A stretch of 64,000 bases of DNA, from the NCBI GenBank assembly GCA_025738555.1, contig JAOVFP010000005.1, positions 5,890,001-5,954,000 on the forward strand, read 5' to 3'. This document shows, piece by piece, positions 45,033 to 57,236 of the stretch. The stretch is from Cyathus striatus (taxonomy: Eukaryota > Basidiomycota > Agaricomycetes > Agaricales > Nidulariaceae). Under the pieces are notes generated by a model. The model was not told where the DNA came from, did not search any database, and saw nothing but the letters and a program-made list of their open reading frames with translations. Position 1 is the stretch's first letter. The number at the start of each line of letters is the position of its first letter. A program made the position numbers and the translations under genes.

Positions 45033-45665
45033 TTTGAAAAATGCTGGGAGCAAACTGGGAGATTTTTGAAAGGAACTGACGCAGCAACCCGTTTATAATA
45101 ACATAAAGCACCGGTTGAGCGCCAGTGAGTAATACATTCGTCGTCGAGTCTTTCAAAACCATGCTGTTAATAAGGTGGCAGTGAAATCCTGAACCACGCG
45201 TGTCAGGCGCTGTGCAGTGCGAACTCGGAGTAATTGCTCAGTTAGTGGCACCGCTGTGACATAAGTATTATTAAGATCGAATAATTAGAAAATCAGCTTT
45301 CAGATAGCCTGCAGTTCGAGGTTAACGTTAATGATGCAGTCAGTAAGTGAAGGATTCAAGGAGTTACATAGGAGAACTTGTGGAATTTGAAGTTAAGCTT
45401 TTCCTGAAGTCGGTTGGAAGTTGGCGAAACGTTAGTGAAACCGGCGGTCGTATTACTATTACTAATACTATTAGTAAGGCTTGTGCATATGTATCATGTG
45501 ACTTTAAACATTAGCCATTCACGAAGCGACGAACCGCCGTCGGAGTCCGGACTGTCGTCGATGATGCGCTGAAGCTTCAAGTTGCATATACTTAAGTATA
45601 GTTCTGTGCTGGCAAACCCTACTACGTCCACGACTTATGCTAATCTTTCTTAACGCTGAATCAGT
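45033..45665. other. Divergent promoter region
   Basis: Separates the minus-strand CHAT copy 1 from the plus-strand RING copy 4. No ORF is supported. No MSVQ-like remnant is seen here, unlike next to the other RING copies. Confidence 0.4.
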
Positions 45666-46800
45666 ATGGTCAAAGTGGAATGTCAAGCATGTCTGAGTTT
45701 CTTCTCTCCTAGTATTACCTCTTCCTCACGCGAAAAGACAACAAATCCATTCCTCTTCTTTCCCTGCGGTACGTACACGATACAACATGGAAATACCACA
45801 GCTTACTTACACGAAGCTATATAAAGGACATGGAATGTGTAGAAGCTGCATGGAACGAGACGCGATGCTTCGCGATACTTGCCACTCATGTCGACGACCG
45901 AAGGGAACACCGATTCAACTCTTCGTGGATTTCTTCTCAGACGAGGAAGTGAACGCGCCTGTGAAGAGGGCAGAAACTGTGTCGAAGAAGCTGGGGAGGA
46001 TTGACAAGGATACACCTGGCGTTAGTTTGAAGCGCGCTGTCAAAGAGATTCGTGGTGTCGTGCAAAGGTCGAGGGGAAGCAGTATTGACACTGGAGTGGT
46101 GGTGAGTACGTTCATAGTTCCTCATTACGCTTTCGTTCTAAACATGTTATGGGCAGGAAGGATTGCTCGAGTCTGCGAAAAGCCTGGAAGAACGCCTCGC
46201 CCCGGTATTGGGTGACCGCGATGTATTAAGGAAGGAGAACTCCACTCTACGAGAGGAAAGCGTCCGAATGAATGAGGTTTTAGCCGCGAAAGTCGATGAC
46301 ATTGTGCATCTTCGATGGGAAGTCGACAAGCAAAAGCAATTAGCGGCGAAAGAACGAGAAAGCCGGAAGCGAAAGGAGAAGGAACACGATGAAGCGGTAG
46401 CACGGTGGATGAAGGAGGGTGATACGAATCGGCAACTCAAGCAGAAGTATGAAGGGCTCGAGCTCGAGCTCGAGCAGCTGAAGAAAGAAAACGCCGAGTA
46501 CCACAAGCAGGTCTGTAATCCTGTGGCTTTCGTGCGCTAGGTGACAATGCTAACGCTTCATAGATGCGACTGCTTCGCCTCAAGAACAAAGTGCTTGTCA
46601 AGAAGTCGGCTCATTCAAAGCCGTCTCATCGGGACCCGGACGAGTCGTTGCAGATAGAGCCTCCGTTGTCGGTTCGTTCATCGCCTTCTCTCATATTACC
46701 GGGCTCATGTTGCACGTAGGAAAATACTACTTCGAGGAGGTCGCTACAAGACGTGGAGAACAAAACGGTCAGGCCGTCAAAGAGGAAGAAGGTCTCGTAG
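45666..46800 (+). CDS. RING finger/coiled-coil protein, copy 4 (most complete)
   Basis: Five exons. Exon 1 (45666-45768, MVKVECQACLSFFSP) and exon 2 (from 45827, GHGMCRSC, TCHSCRRPKG) form the RING finger. Exon 3 (about 46158-46509) is a coiled coil, LLESAKSLEERLAPVLGDRD to LELEQLKKEN. Exon 4 is MRLLRLKNKVLVKKSAHSK. The last exon begins ENTTSRRSLQ and ends RPSKRKKVS at TAG 46798-46800. The lysine/arginine-rich end is a likely nuclear localisation signal, so this copy may act in the nucleus. The likely activity is an E3 ubiquitin ligase. Every splice junction I tested keeps the frame, so this copy looks functional. It lies between the two CHAT genes. Confidence 0.82.
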
Positions 46801-47443
46801 TGTGTGTTGGTGTTATGGTGAGCTGTTGATATTCCTGGTGCGTTGGTTGATTCGCTAACGGACCAGAGAATGCTGTGGAAGATACCCTCAACTTATATTA
46901 TACCCTTGAATACTTGGAACTCAATGTATCACTACGTATCATTCTTGAAGTGCATTTCTGTCATGTCTTTGTGCCTGGTTATTCTCTGCAACACAGATCG
47001 CTGTTCTTGATATTGCTTGTGACCACACAAATTCTCCCCTGCCCTGATATTCTCTAATGTCGCTGCATAGGCCTACACCTGGACGGAGGGTCATCTTACT
47101 GTGTCCAAACGTCATCCTTGTGATAATGATCGCGCAGAAATCACGCCTCCTTTCGGTGTCTCTTGCTCAGGCCTCAGATGGCGACCACGAAAGATGACAT
47201 GTGGAATCGCTAGCTAACAGTGGAAGTTGGGTTAGAGCCGCACTCAATTTGGCGTTGGTGAGGGTGAGTGCTTTCACAAACCAGTGCCGTATGCCAGCGC
47301 ATCTAATGAAACTCGAAGGTAGATAAAGTTGCTAGAAGTCGGCAGCGTTCCATTAGCGTAAAAATTGGATTGGAGTAAGATACCTTCGATGGGAATCACA
47401 TACTTACGCAGGGTATACCAAAATATGAGAAATGTGTCCTTAT
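46801..47443. other. Convergent intergenic region
   Basis: Lies between RING copy 4 and the 3' end of CHAT copy 2. No gene is supported. Confidence 0.4.
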
Positions 47444-50400
47444 CTAAATGCCTACATGGATATACGGAACCCAAAGCAAGAGGCCATCTTCGTCATCGCT
47501 AACCAAATGCCGAAAGCGTCCTATGGCATGATGAAGTGCAGACGCTGCTCTAGTACAATCTGGATAATTATACTCTGCAGAGCTCTCGTCCTCTTTCTGT
47601 AATATGTATGAGTAAAATTCTTCTGCGACCCGCGGGGCATAGTTGTCACTGATCGACCACATAGTTGCGACGATGCTGGTATACCCCACCGCTAACATAC
47701 CCGCTGCAAGATGAATTGCTTCTTCAGAGAGCTTTTTGTCTCCCTTCCCCGTCTCGCATGCCGAAAGGAATGCAAATTGTGAATGAGGAAGTGGTTGTTT
47801 AATTATATCTCCAAGGGACAACTGTCCATCGTGGAGATAGAATGCACTATTGAGAGGGCTGTTGTTCTGGAGAGCGTGGCAGGAGAGATGGATCCAGCTG
47901 TGCAAAGGCATGGCATCCCGGACGCTCTTCACTGTTGCTTCGACGCCTTCCAGGCTACGGAATGTTTGAGAAAACGAGCCGAATATCTGCTTCAGGATGA
48001 TATTTTCTAGAGCTGTACCTGGGATAGGTGAAAAACCGGGAGCTTCTGGCTCGCTGACGGCAAGCAATCCCTTGAACTCCTGATATTGTTGTTGATGGTG
48101 CTTAGATAGACTCTGCGTCAGAGCCGTGATAGTGGGTGTGTAAGATGAAATCGCATATTCCATGATATTTGATCCAGGATTTTGAGTTTTGTCACTGTAG
48201 TAGTAATCACCAGCAGCATGAAGAGGAAGAAAAGCGAGAGGACCAGTTGGGCACCACCATATTCGAGGAGGATTGGATGTAGGCTGTGATATTTACGTTC
48301 ATCGTAACGCCTACGGAAGCAACGGGTTACTTACCTCTAGCTTAAGCGCATCAAGAATGGGCTTCACGATCTCGTACCACAGCTCCCGAAGGAGCTCCTT
48401 GATGGAAAATCGGTCCTTCTCATCTATAGCAAGGCGACCTTTGCGTGCAGTTCTTGTGCGAGTTGACTGATTGGAAAGTAATTTATATAATCTCTCGCGA
48501 AGAATGACTGCTCTCTCGTAGAATTGAGGCAAGCGGACGGCGACGATATTAGCCCGGCTCTCTAATGATATGTCGCGGGTAAGAACCAAAGCATCACAAG
48601 AAAATGGGTCGACATTGACTACTATTACTAGACCAGACGGTGGTAATTTCAATGCCAACTCAGGAAACGGTATTGGATAGAGAAATTTTTCGAAGCCACT
48701 TATACTGCGAACCTGAAAAAGTAGTGAATCCCATTGCTTTGCAAGACCTTGATGTCGAAGGACGTCATCTTGAATGGAGATATTGCGTGCCATACTACTT
48801 CCTAACAAATCGGATGAATTCGTTCGCATACTAGCTTCTTCCAAAGCGATCGCTATCTTTTCTAGTTCCGTACAAAGGGTTGGGTTCACTTTTCGAAGAT
48901 CGTCTAAGGGTGAGCGGAAATTATTAACTTGGTTCCATACTATTGAGCGACCTTGTTCTAGCCACTCCACAGCCACGTGAAGTTGTCCGTATCGGATGGT
49001 TACAGCTGTTGCCTCGCTCACAATGTTTGCTAGAGTTTCCAGTAAGATATAACGTTGTTCCATAGTACGCCCAGTCCATGCCAATTGCGGGATGACATCA
49101 TTAAAAATAATTTCGAATGCATGAAGGGCTTGCTCTGGGTCCATGAGAAGAGACAGCATCCCCCACCGTTTTCCACTCCTTAGGCGTGTTAATGGAGATC
49201 CAACAGGCATCTGTGTAGCTTGGCGATATAACGAAACAGCCCTTTCAATGTCGTCATTGCTGCGGGTAATATTGTAGCGATCAAAGAATAAACCTCCCAA
49301 TCCATCAAGCAGGGAGGGCAACCTAGCATTCCCTTCAGGAGTGATATCTATCGCCCATTCCATAACTGAGATTGCTTCTTCTATGATCTCGAGTTGCTGC
49401 TCATTTTCGAACAAAATTTTCAATGCATCTGCAAGTTGGGAAAGGTTCGTCGACAGTTGAGCATGATTCGGTGGGCATACTGTAATGTACTTCCTTAAGG
49501 TGCTGAGACCATCAGTGAGGTCGCTTTGCTGATGTGTAAGCAGATATCTATTGCACAACGCCCCTCCTAGATTACTCAAGTAATCCATCTGTTCTATGGA
49601 GCCACCATCGAAAGTTAAGGAAACAGCTTCCTTGTAAAACAAGATTGCCTCAGAGAGATCGGACTCGTTCCCGGTAGTGCGAAATAGTCTTCGTATAGAG
49701 TTACCTAGGTTGTTGAGAAGTCGGGGCAAATCTCTGTGTCCAATAGGCGCTCGAAGTACCCCTTCCCTGTGCGCCCGAATTCCTTCATGCATATCATGCA
49801 AATCTTGTGTAAGTGCAGAGCGGTAGTAAAACAAATTGCCCAGATCACTGTAGAACCGTCGCACTTTTGGATCATCATCTCTACAAGTCTGAATACCGAG
49901 CTGTTCAAGTGCTATGGCCTCTTCAAGATCGTCGACATTCCCTGTCGCGACAAAACGATGTCCAAGTGCCACTCCTAAATTTATAAGAATGGAAGGCAAA
50001 AAATCATCCCCAGAAGGTGTCAGTGACAGCGCCTTCCGATGAGCATCAATAGACATGTGGATATGCAGTAGCTCTCCAGTTTGCATGAAATACGCTTGAT
50101 GTAAGTTACCCAGATTGGTCAAAGAACCAGAATCATTCGTCAAGGAACCAGGGTCATTAGGACTGGTATCGAGGGCTTTACGCTGAACATCTATGGCTCG
50201 ACCTACGTCCCTCAAGTCTCTGCTATAACCAAAGCGGGCTCCCAAGGTGCAGGCAAGGTTGTTGAGAACCGAAGAATATTGCCGATCTTCCGGATCCATA
50301 TTATCGACAAGGTCTTGAATGACCTCGATCGCTTCATCAACATCTTTTAGTTCATGTGTATAATCAAATCTCTTTTGTAAAGCCTCTGGTAAATTAAAGA

Positions 50401-50964
50401 GAATATCGAATCTGGAGCGACTTCCTTCAGGAGTGAGGGAAGCAGCCACCCGACGAAGTTCTATGGCTTCCGTGATATCTCGTATTTCTTCAGTCTGCTC
50501 GAATCGAGTCTGGAGAGTGTCCCCAAGGTACGATAACTGATCAGGAAGCGATGGATCATTTTCTGGTGTTAAATCAACGCCCTCCCGTAGTGTAGAGACA
50601 GCTTGATTTAGATCTTCAACGTGCTGGCTCAAGCCATAACGCTGTATGAAAGCCTTGCCAAGTGAGCTGAGCAAGGAGGGAAGCTGCTCTCGGGTGTGTT
50701 GTCGAGTAAGGGCAGCAGCCAGCTGCAACGCTTGTATAGAAAGCTCCGAGACATCTAAGCTATTCAACTGCCGGTTGGACAAGTAGCACTGGATACCGAC
50801 TGCTTTGAGATGTAAATGCTTTGAGTCATCATCATCCGGTAACTTTAACGTAGATTCATATAATCTCCTCAAAGTTTGTGGATCTGTAGCTACAGTATAT
50901 CCACGACGTAAGTGTATGTGAATTGTGAAAGTATGTATGTCTTGCCTGTTTCAGTTTCAGACAT
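47444..50964 (-). CDS. TPR-CHAT caspase-like protein, copy 2 (intact)
   Basis: Three exons: 50964-50946 (19 nt, MSETET), 50883-48335 and 48283-47444, giving about 1,130 residues. The middle exon carries many TPR-like units of about 40 residues with a conserved LGN core (ILINLGVALGHRFVATGNVD, FYSDLGNLFYYRSALTQDLH, LLNNLGNSIRRLFRTTGNES). The last exon is the CHAT domain: PTGPLAFLPLHAAGDY, the His of SWIHLSCHALQN, the Cys of FAFLSACETGKGD and the C-terminal VVATMWSISDNYAPRVAEEF. CHAT proteins are caspase/separase relatives. Bacterial TPR-CHAT proteases cleave partners such as gasdermins when switched on. Intron 1 has a GC donor (ACAG/GCAAGA) where copy 1 has GT. Identity to copy 1 is high throughout. 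The substrate is unknown; a regulated-death role is inference. Confidence 0.88.
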
Positions 50965-52929
50965 ATTGCGATATGCCTGAGAGCAACTAGGGGGACTTTG
51001 AAAGAAATAGGGAGGCTCTGGTCGGCTAGGGAAAATGATATAGGAGTACAGCAGTAAAACTTTCACATAAAGCACTAGTAGGCACTAGTGCAGCAACCTC
51101 AAGTGATTGATATGAGTATTTCGAGATGCTGTTAATCAGGGGGCAGTGAAACCCTAAACAAACGTGGCCAGTCGGAGGCGCTGCTAGGTTGTATTTACAT
51201 TACTAGTAGCAAACTCAGGGTTTTGTCCATAGTATGCCATAGCAAGGCTACTGAGTTCCACAGCTAGCTACAGTAAATTTCATAGCATCTATAGCAACCA
51301 AATTAGTCGACAGAAATCCATAACAGTCTACGACGTACCTCTGCTGCTCTATACTTAGTGCCGTGTAGACCTGGTGGTGCATTAGACGCTGTAAGCAACT
51401 GCATAGCACTAGACTTTTATTTATAGTACCTGTAGTGGAGATCAAACCTAAGTACTAGAGTAGATAAAGCTTAACTTCGAAACTTCGACAAACTTCGACT
51501 GAATATCTTTAGGTCCAACGAGTCACATGGTTTGATAGTACTAAGTATTGCCAGTGTACTGTATTGCGATCCCTCAGTTCTAACTCAGCTCCACCGTGGA
51601 GGCTCTCCACCCCATTGCTTTTATATTCTACGATTGTGTGAGGTGGGCTTTCGGTATCGGGCTTGGGTATATTTGGAGTAGGGAGTGGACAGGAGGTATA
51701 ATTTATGATGGTGGGTGGTGACCGGTGACCTGTGCACGTGATCGGTGATGTGAGTCCGAGGAGGGTTTTGAATACGCCGATAACTTTGTACGATTGATTT
51801 GGGTTTGATATTTTCATCAACACTGTCAACAGCAGTCGAGACGTCGATTCCTTTACACATACTCCCAAATGCTTTCTTACTGCAATATATATGTTATACA
51901 TTGGAATATCAGCTTTTCAGACGAATTTCAACACTGAGGCACAAACTATGTGAGCGCTTCAGGTTGGCTCCAGGTCTCGTTGATGGGCTCTCCGTCATGC
52001 ATCTCAACTTTTACTATGTGAGCTTGGTACAGATGAGTGGCTTCGACACTTGTTCGACACACCCACCTACCGATTGATTTCGCCTTACAACCTACCCTCC
52101 CTACCGGACTGCTATCGAGTTTGAACACAAGATCTAAGGATAGTGCAACGAATTGGCACAAGGCAGCGACATATTCAGTGGGATACATGACTGATTTGAG
52201 GTCGAATGGAGAGGACGTGATTTGAGTATGTACGTACCTTCCTCTCTTGCTACCCTCCCAGTTCAGCTTTCGTGCCCCTAATCGTCCTTTTTCATCATCC
52301 AATGTTTAATTTCCTTCAGTGTCCGTACGTCTGGTTATGCAGGAGCTCTCGCTTGGAACTCAATTGTATCAAGGCTGGGGTTTTCAACGTCAACTTATCG
52401 ACGACTCCTTCGTCTTCATCCCTCTGCAGATGTAAATCCTTCAGGCCTGGACACAGGATGTCGGATAACAGATCGCCTTTATGACACGAAGTGATTAACA
52501 AGGATCGATTGCGAGCTTACTTGGGTCGTCATTCTTCACGACAATATAGTTGCCCTTTGCATACTATTTAATGGAACTCGCCCCAAATTGAAACTGACCG
52601 CGACATCAACAGCGCGTTTTGATTCTTCTGACTGGTGACAATCAAGTACGCGCTTGCGTTAGTGTTGCCCAATTTTGGCCTAAGTTTAAACCCTTCCACA
52701 ACCGTAGACCGTTGGACATCAAACCTGGTCCTCAATGCATGCTATACTATTTGCTATTTGTCAAGAGATACTTTGGATACTGACCAGTTACATGGGTCAT
52801 ACCCGTAGCGCCCTGATGACAGGTGGCTTGACTTCTCAGTGATATATCTCACGATGCTGAGCAGACTGAGCGCTACAAAGAATAACAGTCAACTACCGCT
52901 AGCAACTTCCACGAGCTACGAGTCTTACG
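50965..52929. other. Upstream region of NLR copy A, with duplicated module
   Basis: No gene is firmly supported. Minus ORFs at 51509-51901 and 51946-52302 have no known domain, but their DNA recurs upstream of the second NLR gene (59265-59960) and in part at 57300-57500, with indels that break the ORFs there. The stretch 52245-52725 is present here and absent from the second copy. The last 200 bp before the NLR start are nearly identical in both copies and should include the promoter. Confidence 0.45.
51590..52240. repeat. Segmental duplication, copy 1 of NLR upstream module
   Basis: Shared words with 59280-59960 include GGGCTTTCGGTATCGGGCT, GTAGGGAGTGGAC, TTGTACGATTGATTTGGGTTT and GAACACAAGATCTAA. 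A third, more diverged copy lies at about 57330-57520 (GGTGTTAGGAGGAAGTGG, CGTACGATTGAAAGCTTGGG). Confidence 0.7.
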
Positions 52930-55900
52930 ATGGAAGAGAGCGATGAATCGCTATTACGGGCAACCTTGTTGTGTAAGTATTACTATCTACTTCCATACCT
53001 GGACCAGCCTCTCATCTGAATCACGCAGTCACCGGTAATGTCGCGATCGCAGTTGCAGATAGGGAGTTTGAAATCGATGTATCGGTCGACAAGCCGGCCT
53101 CTAAGAAACCTTATTCCATCGGAGTAGATGGGTCTGGAGAACTGCATGGACAAAGCTCTTTGCTGTGAGTTGTAACTTTGTTAACTTTGAGCCTTCAAAC
53201 AGTCTTATATGAGCCAAAGGTCATTCCTATTGTCGTCAACCATTGACATCAAGATTTTTCGTAAATCTCGAGGCATATTACCCAGACACGAAGAGGGAAA
53301 GTGCGCAGAACCCATTGCGGTTACTGATCTCATCGAGAAAGGTGCGCTCATATCTATTCCTTTATGTTAAAAGGCTGTATTTAACTTATGGCAAGAGGGG
53401 GCATCTATCACCTTAAAAACGGGAAATGGATCTGTCAAGGTACAACTATCCCTCTCGGAGAACCACGCAGACGACATTATCAAAGAAATTGACGTGCACC
53501 TTGGTCGTGCTTTCAGTCCAAATCCAGTTTTTGATAAAGCTTCTGATGCTATCGAGGGAGCTGTACACGCAGAGACAAATTTATCCAATATATCGGAACG
53601 GTTCTCGGACATGATCACACCATTAGGGCAAGCATTACAGCTTGCTGTAAAAGTTACTGATCATCTTGTTGATGTACGTGACCGCATTTTGAGAATGTGC
53701 CTTACTGACCAATGAGCCCTGGGCAGGCTCATCCATTACTGAAAGCTTCATGAATCGTCCTTGCGTCAGTCTACAAGGTACTTTACCTTCTATCAAGCAT
53801 TTAAGAGGGTTGTGATCATATTTGCATGTGTAGGCTGTTCAGAAACAGAAGAAGCAGGACAAGGACGTCATCGATTTGGCAGGATATCTCTATGAGATGC
53901 TTCGTGTCGCAGAGGCTTATCCAAATCTTCGAGAACTAGACAATAAAACCCCAATTAGTCAAAGCATGGGTCTCGCTGCGTTGAATGTCGCTTCAGTCAT
54001 TGAGGAATGCACCAGACATCCATCTCTACTCGGTACGCTCTTATTGGATTATGAGTGAAATCTCACTCACAATTACTTATAGCACGTACTGTACAATACC
54101 AATTTAAGGACCTTGCATCGCGTGTTGCTCTATGCAAACAACAATGTTATGATCTTCTGAAGCAATTTGACCGGCTTGTTAGCTTGGATACGAATGCGGA
54201 CGTGAAGGAGGTTAAGCATGCAGTCAGTATACAACGTATGTGATATCTTTTCAAGATCTTCAGATACGTAGTTCATATCGATTGCTATAGAGGAAACCAA
54301 AGAAAGGGAAGAGATATATAAATGGTTGAATGCTCCTGACCCGTCACCTAACTTTAATAGTGCTCGAAAAAAGCGTTGCAAGGGAACAGGAGAGTGGTTA
54401 TTGGAAAGGGAAGGATATAAGAAGTGGAAGACAAAGCCAAACAGACCATTCATCTTATTTGGCACACGTATGTCTGCTCTATTTATCTTGTAGGTTACTG
54501 CAGCTAACTGCATATGCTATAGCTGGATTTGGTAAAACGATCTTGTGGTAAGCAACTCTCTCTACCAACCAAAACCCTGCGCTAATCTCTTAAATGCTAT
54601 AGTTCAACCGTTATCGAAGACATAGCAAGCCATTGTAGAAGGGAAGGGTCGAAATCAGCATACGTTTATTTCATTTTTGACGGAAGAAGCTCGCGAGACG
54701 AATTTCAACACGATAAATTTATTCGCTCGCTCGTTATGCAGCTTATTTACCCATCTCTCCCTCATCCTGTGAAGAAACTATACGAAGATTGCATACCCTA
54801 CCAGCCATCTACCAAGAATTTAGAGGAGACATTTCTAAAGATGACTACCTGCTTTGACAATGTGTTCATTATTGTGGATGCGTTGGATGAATGCTCCGAA
54901 TGGTCTTACCTTTTTGAATGGATCAAAACCCTGTCGCAGCACCGGACGGGGAAGCTTCATTTGTTTGCCACTAGCCGTCCTCAATCTGGTCAATCTGATA
55001 TCAGGGGAGATTTAGAGACCATTTCATCTGTTCACTTTGATCTTCATGAACGTCATAATCGGGATGATATTAAAACGTATATTGAGATGGAAATGCAATC
55101 TAAGCGGAACATACGGAAGTTCATGCCAAAGATTGATGTCAGCACGGAGGTATCAAAGAACACCAATGGAATGTAAGTTGGTCTTGAGGGTTTATATGGG
55201 CTATTAGTAGTACTGACTTTCAAGTATATAGGTTCAGGCTGGTCGCGCTTCGCATTGAACAGCTGGAAGGATCTCTCAGTGTGGTAGATTTCGAAAAACA
55301 GCTTGCACATCTTCCTAAAGACCTTGACGGGATGTACCAGCGGATAATTGAGAGAATCCCAGCGGAATATCGACAGCGCGTACTCCGGATCCTGCAGTGG
55401 GTTGAATTTTCGATGGGCCATATTAGGTTACAACAGTTAGTGGAAGTGGCTGCGGTCGAATTTCCGGGAGATCCAGATGTAGGTGTTGATGATGTACCCC
55501 AGCTGAACCCTATCGCTCGCTTCGAAGATGAGAACAGTGTGTTGAGCATCTGTGGAGGTTTAGTGAGCTTGACATCAGATGGTATGCTCCATATATAATT
55601 TTTTGATTCATTGTTCTGACGGCGAGATAGGTTATGTGACATTATCGCATATGTCTGTCCGAGAATATCTGCTTTCGACGCGACGTCAACAGGAGTCTTC
55701 CTCATTTTATTTCGATGAAGCTCTTGCCCACTCTACTATAGCACGGACATGCATTGCGTACCTCCTTCAGTTTACTAAAGGCTTACCACCCGGGGATCTT
55801 GATTTCGCCTTTCCTCTTGCTTGTTATGCAGCTAAACATTGGTATTTGCACACCACTTCCGCTGATGAAGTTGGGAAGTTGAAGGACGGGATGCTTCATC

Positions 55901-56778
55901 GGCTAACCATGGCCCTTGTACTCTCCACTTCTGCTTTCAAATCGTCCACCAGTATACATGATCCCCATGACGACTACGTGGTGGAGGTCCACTATGAAAG
56001 ACCTCGTGTTTCACCTCTATATTACAGCGCACTAATGGGACTGCGACGAGCGACAGCAGAGCAAGTCGAGTGTCTGACGGACACAGACAAGGAAGAGACA
56101 GTCCAATTGTTAGGGAATGCCTTGATAGCAGCGTCAATTCGAGGAAGCACGGATATCATTGAGATACTGTTGAACAAAGGCGTAGATCCCAATTTCAAGG
56201 CTGGAGCCCTAGGAAGTCCGCTGCTCATAGCAGTATCTTTGGACTATGCCGCTGTCGTTAAATTGCTTCTTGAGCGACATGCGGATGCCAATACACACGA
56301 GCCGGATGGATTTCAGTGCACTGCCTTATATATTGCCGTATCACGGGAGAGGACTGAAATTGTAAAGGAGCTGCTGATGCACGGTGCCGATATCCACAAG
56401 CGCTATGACAGCTATACCGGCTATGTCGCCTATAGTACACTTAGAGCTGCTTGTCAGTGGGACATGACTGATATGGTACAGCTCCTTGAACCCCCTGTAT
56501 CAGATTTTGCCGGTGATGACAGTGCTGAAGACTATAGAGCTAGGGTGCTAGCTGCGCGTTACAATCACCCAAAATACCGTGTGGAAATAGTGGATATGTC
56601 GACGGGACAAAAGTGTGACTTAGACCCTGATTATCTACGCAGACGTGCAGATATCCCATACTATCCTGAACTGAGGGTAACGCAGGCAATGAAGTCGCCT
56701 ACTTCAATGTCTAATGAACAGTGGCATGCGAAAAGAATAAGTACGCTCATTTTTGGTCTCCATAATGAAGATTTGTAG
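52930..56778 (+). pseudogene. NLR-like C2-like/NACHT/ankyrin gene, copy A, with nonsense codon
   Basis: About a dozen exons. MEESDESLL begins an N-terminal C2-like part (IDIKIFRKSRG, VTDLIEK, SVKVQLSLSEN), followed by a helical region (SERFSDMITPLGQALQLAVK, QDKDVIDLAGYLYEMLRV). The NTPase follows. ILFGT joins a 25-nt exon (54523-54547) to make the P-loop GTPGFGKTIL, then VFIIVDALDECSEW (Walker B) and LHLFATSRPQ. Winged-helix-like sequence (LRILQWVEFSMGHIRLQQLV) and ankyrin repeats (IIEILLNKGVDPNFKAG, VKLLLERHADANT, IVKELLMHGADIH) complete it. TGA at 53751-53753 stands where copy B has TGG (SWIVLASVYK), so copy A is cut short before the NACHT domain. Everything downstream is intact. NACHT-ankyrin proteins act in fungal incompatibility and immunity-like responses. 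Confidence 0.8.
54523..54547 (+). other. 25-nt microexon carrying the P-loop (copy A)
   Basis: CTATAG precedes CTGGATTTGGTAAAACGATC TTGTG, which is followed by GTAAGC. Joined to the exon ending GGCACAC (54467) and the one starting TTCAACC (54603), it reads GTPGFGKTILCSTVIEDI. The flanking introns are both 55 bp. Confidence 0.75.
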
Positions 56779-57041
56779 TCTCAGTTCTTCAATTCTTAAT
56801 TATTATGAGAGTTTGCATATCAGGCAATACAGCAGATTCGATACATCAGATTCTTGTAGTTACAGCTCAGACCTGGGCCTGATGTATAATTGTCTTTCGA
56901 TGTAACCTCTGGAACGCTGCTGGCACTCCGAAGTGAGTCCTCTTCCTAGAAGATAACTACAAGAGCAGAGGTTTTCCCCTCAAGGTGCGAGTGACGCTGC
57001 AACTTTCCACCTGTCGCTTTCTATCCCTTGCACACTACCAC

Positions 57042-57236
57042 TCACCATGATGAAAAGGCGTCCTCGGCTAATTCTACTTGCAAGGCCCAAACGTCCGCGT
57101 CTGCCTGGGGAGTAGGAGCCACGGAAACCGGAGCGCCTGAACTGAGCGCTCTTTCATTGCTTTCATCCTTTTGAGCTTGTCGGCGTAGATTGTCCTTAGG
57201 GACATAAAATTCCACCAGAACTTTCATTAGATTCAT
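57042..57236 (-). CDS. Unknown small-gene exon (family with decayed relatives)
   Basis: An open exon starts MNLMKVLVEFYVPKDNLRR and ends AEDAFSSW at a GTGAGT splice donor. A relative at about 58600 shares VERAEDAY before a GTGAGC donor, and a third trace at about 59160-59230 shares the run before APVSVAP (DVPVSIVP). The family is not recognised. Continuation after the intron is unclear. Confidence 0.3.
   Translation of the reverse strand: MNLMKVLVEFYVPKDNLRRQAQKDESNERALSSGAPVSVAPTPQADADVWALQVELAEDAFSSW

Noticed and set aside
52316..52501. Minus ORF with LRR-like words (CPGLKDLHL) as an F-box/LRR gene
   Set aside because: Too short, with no F-box nearby, and the segment is absent from the duplicate copy.
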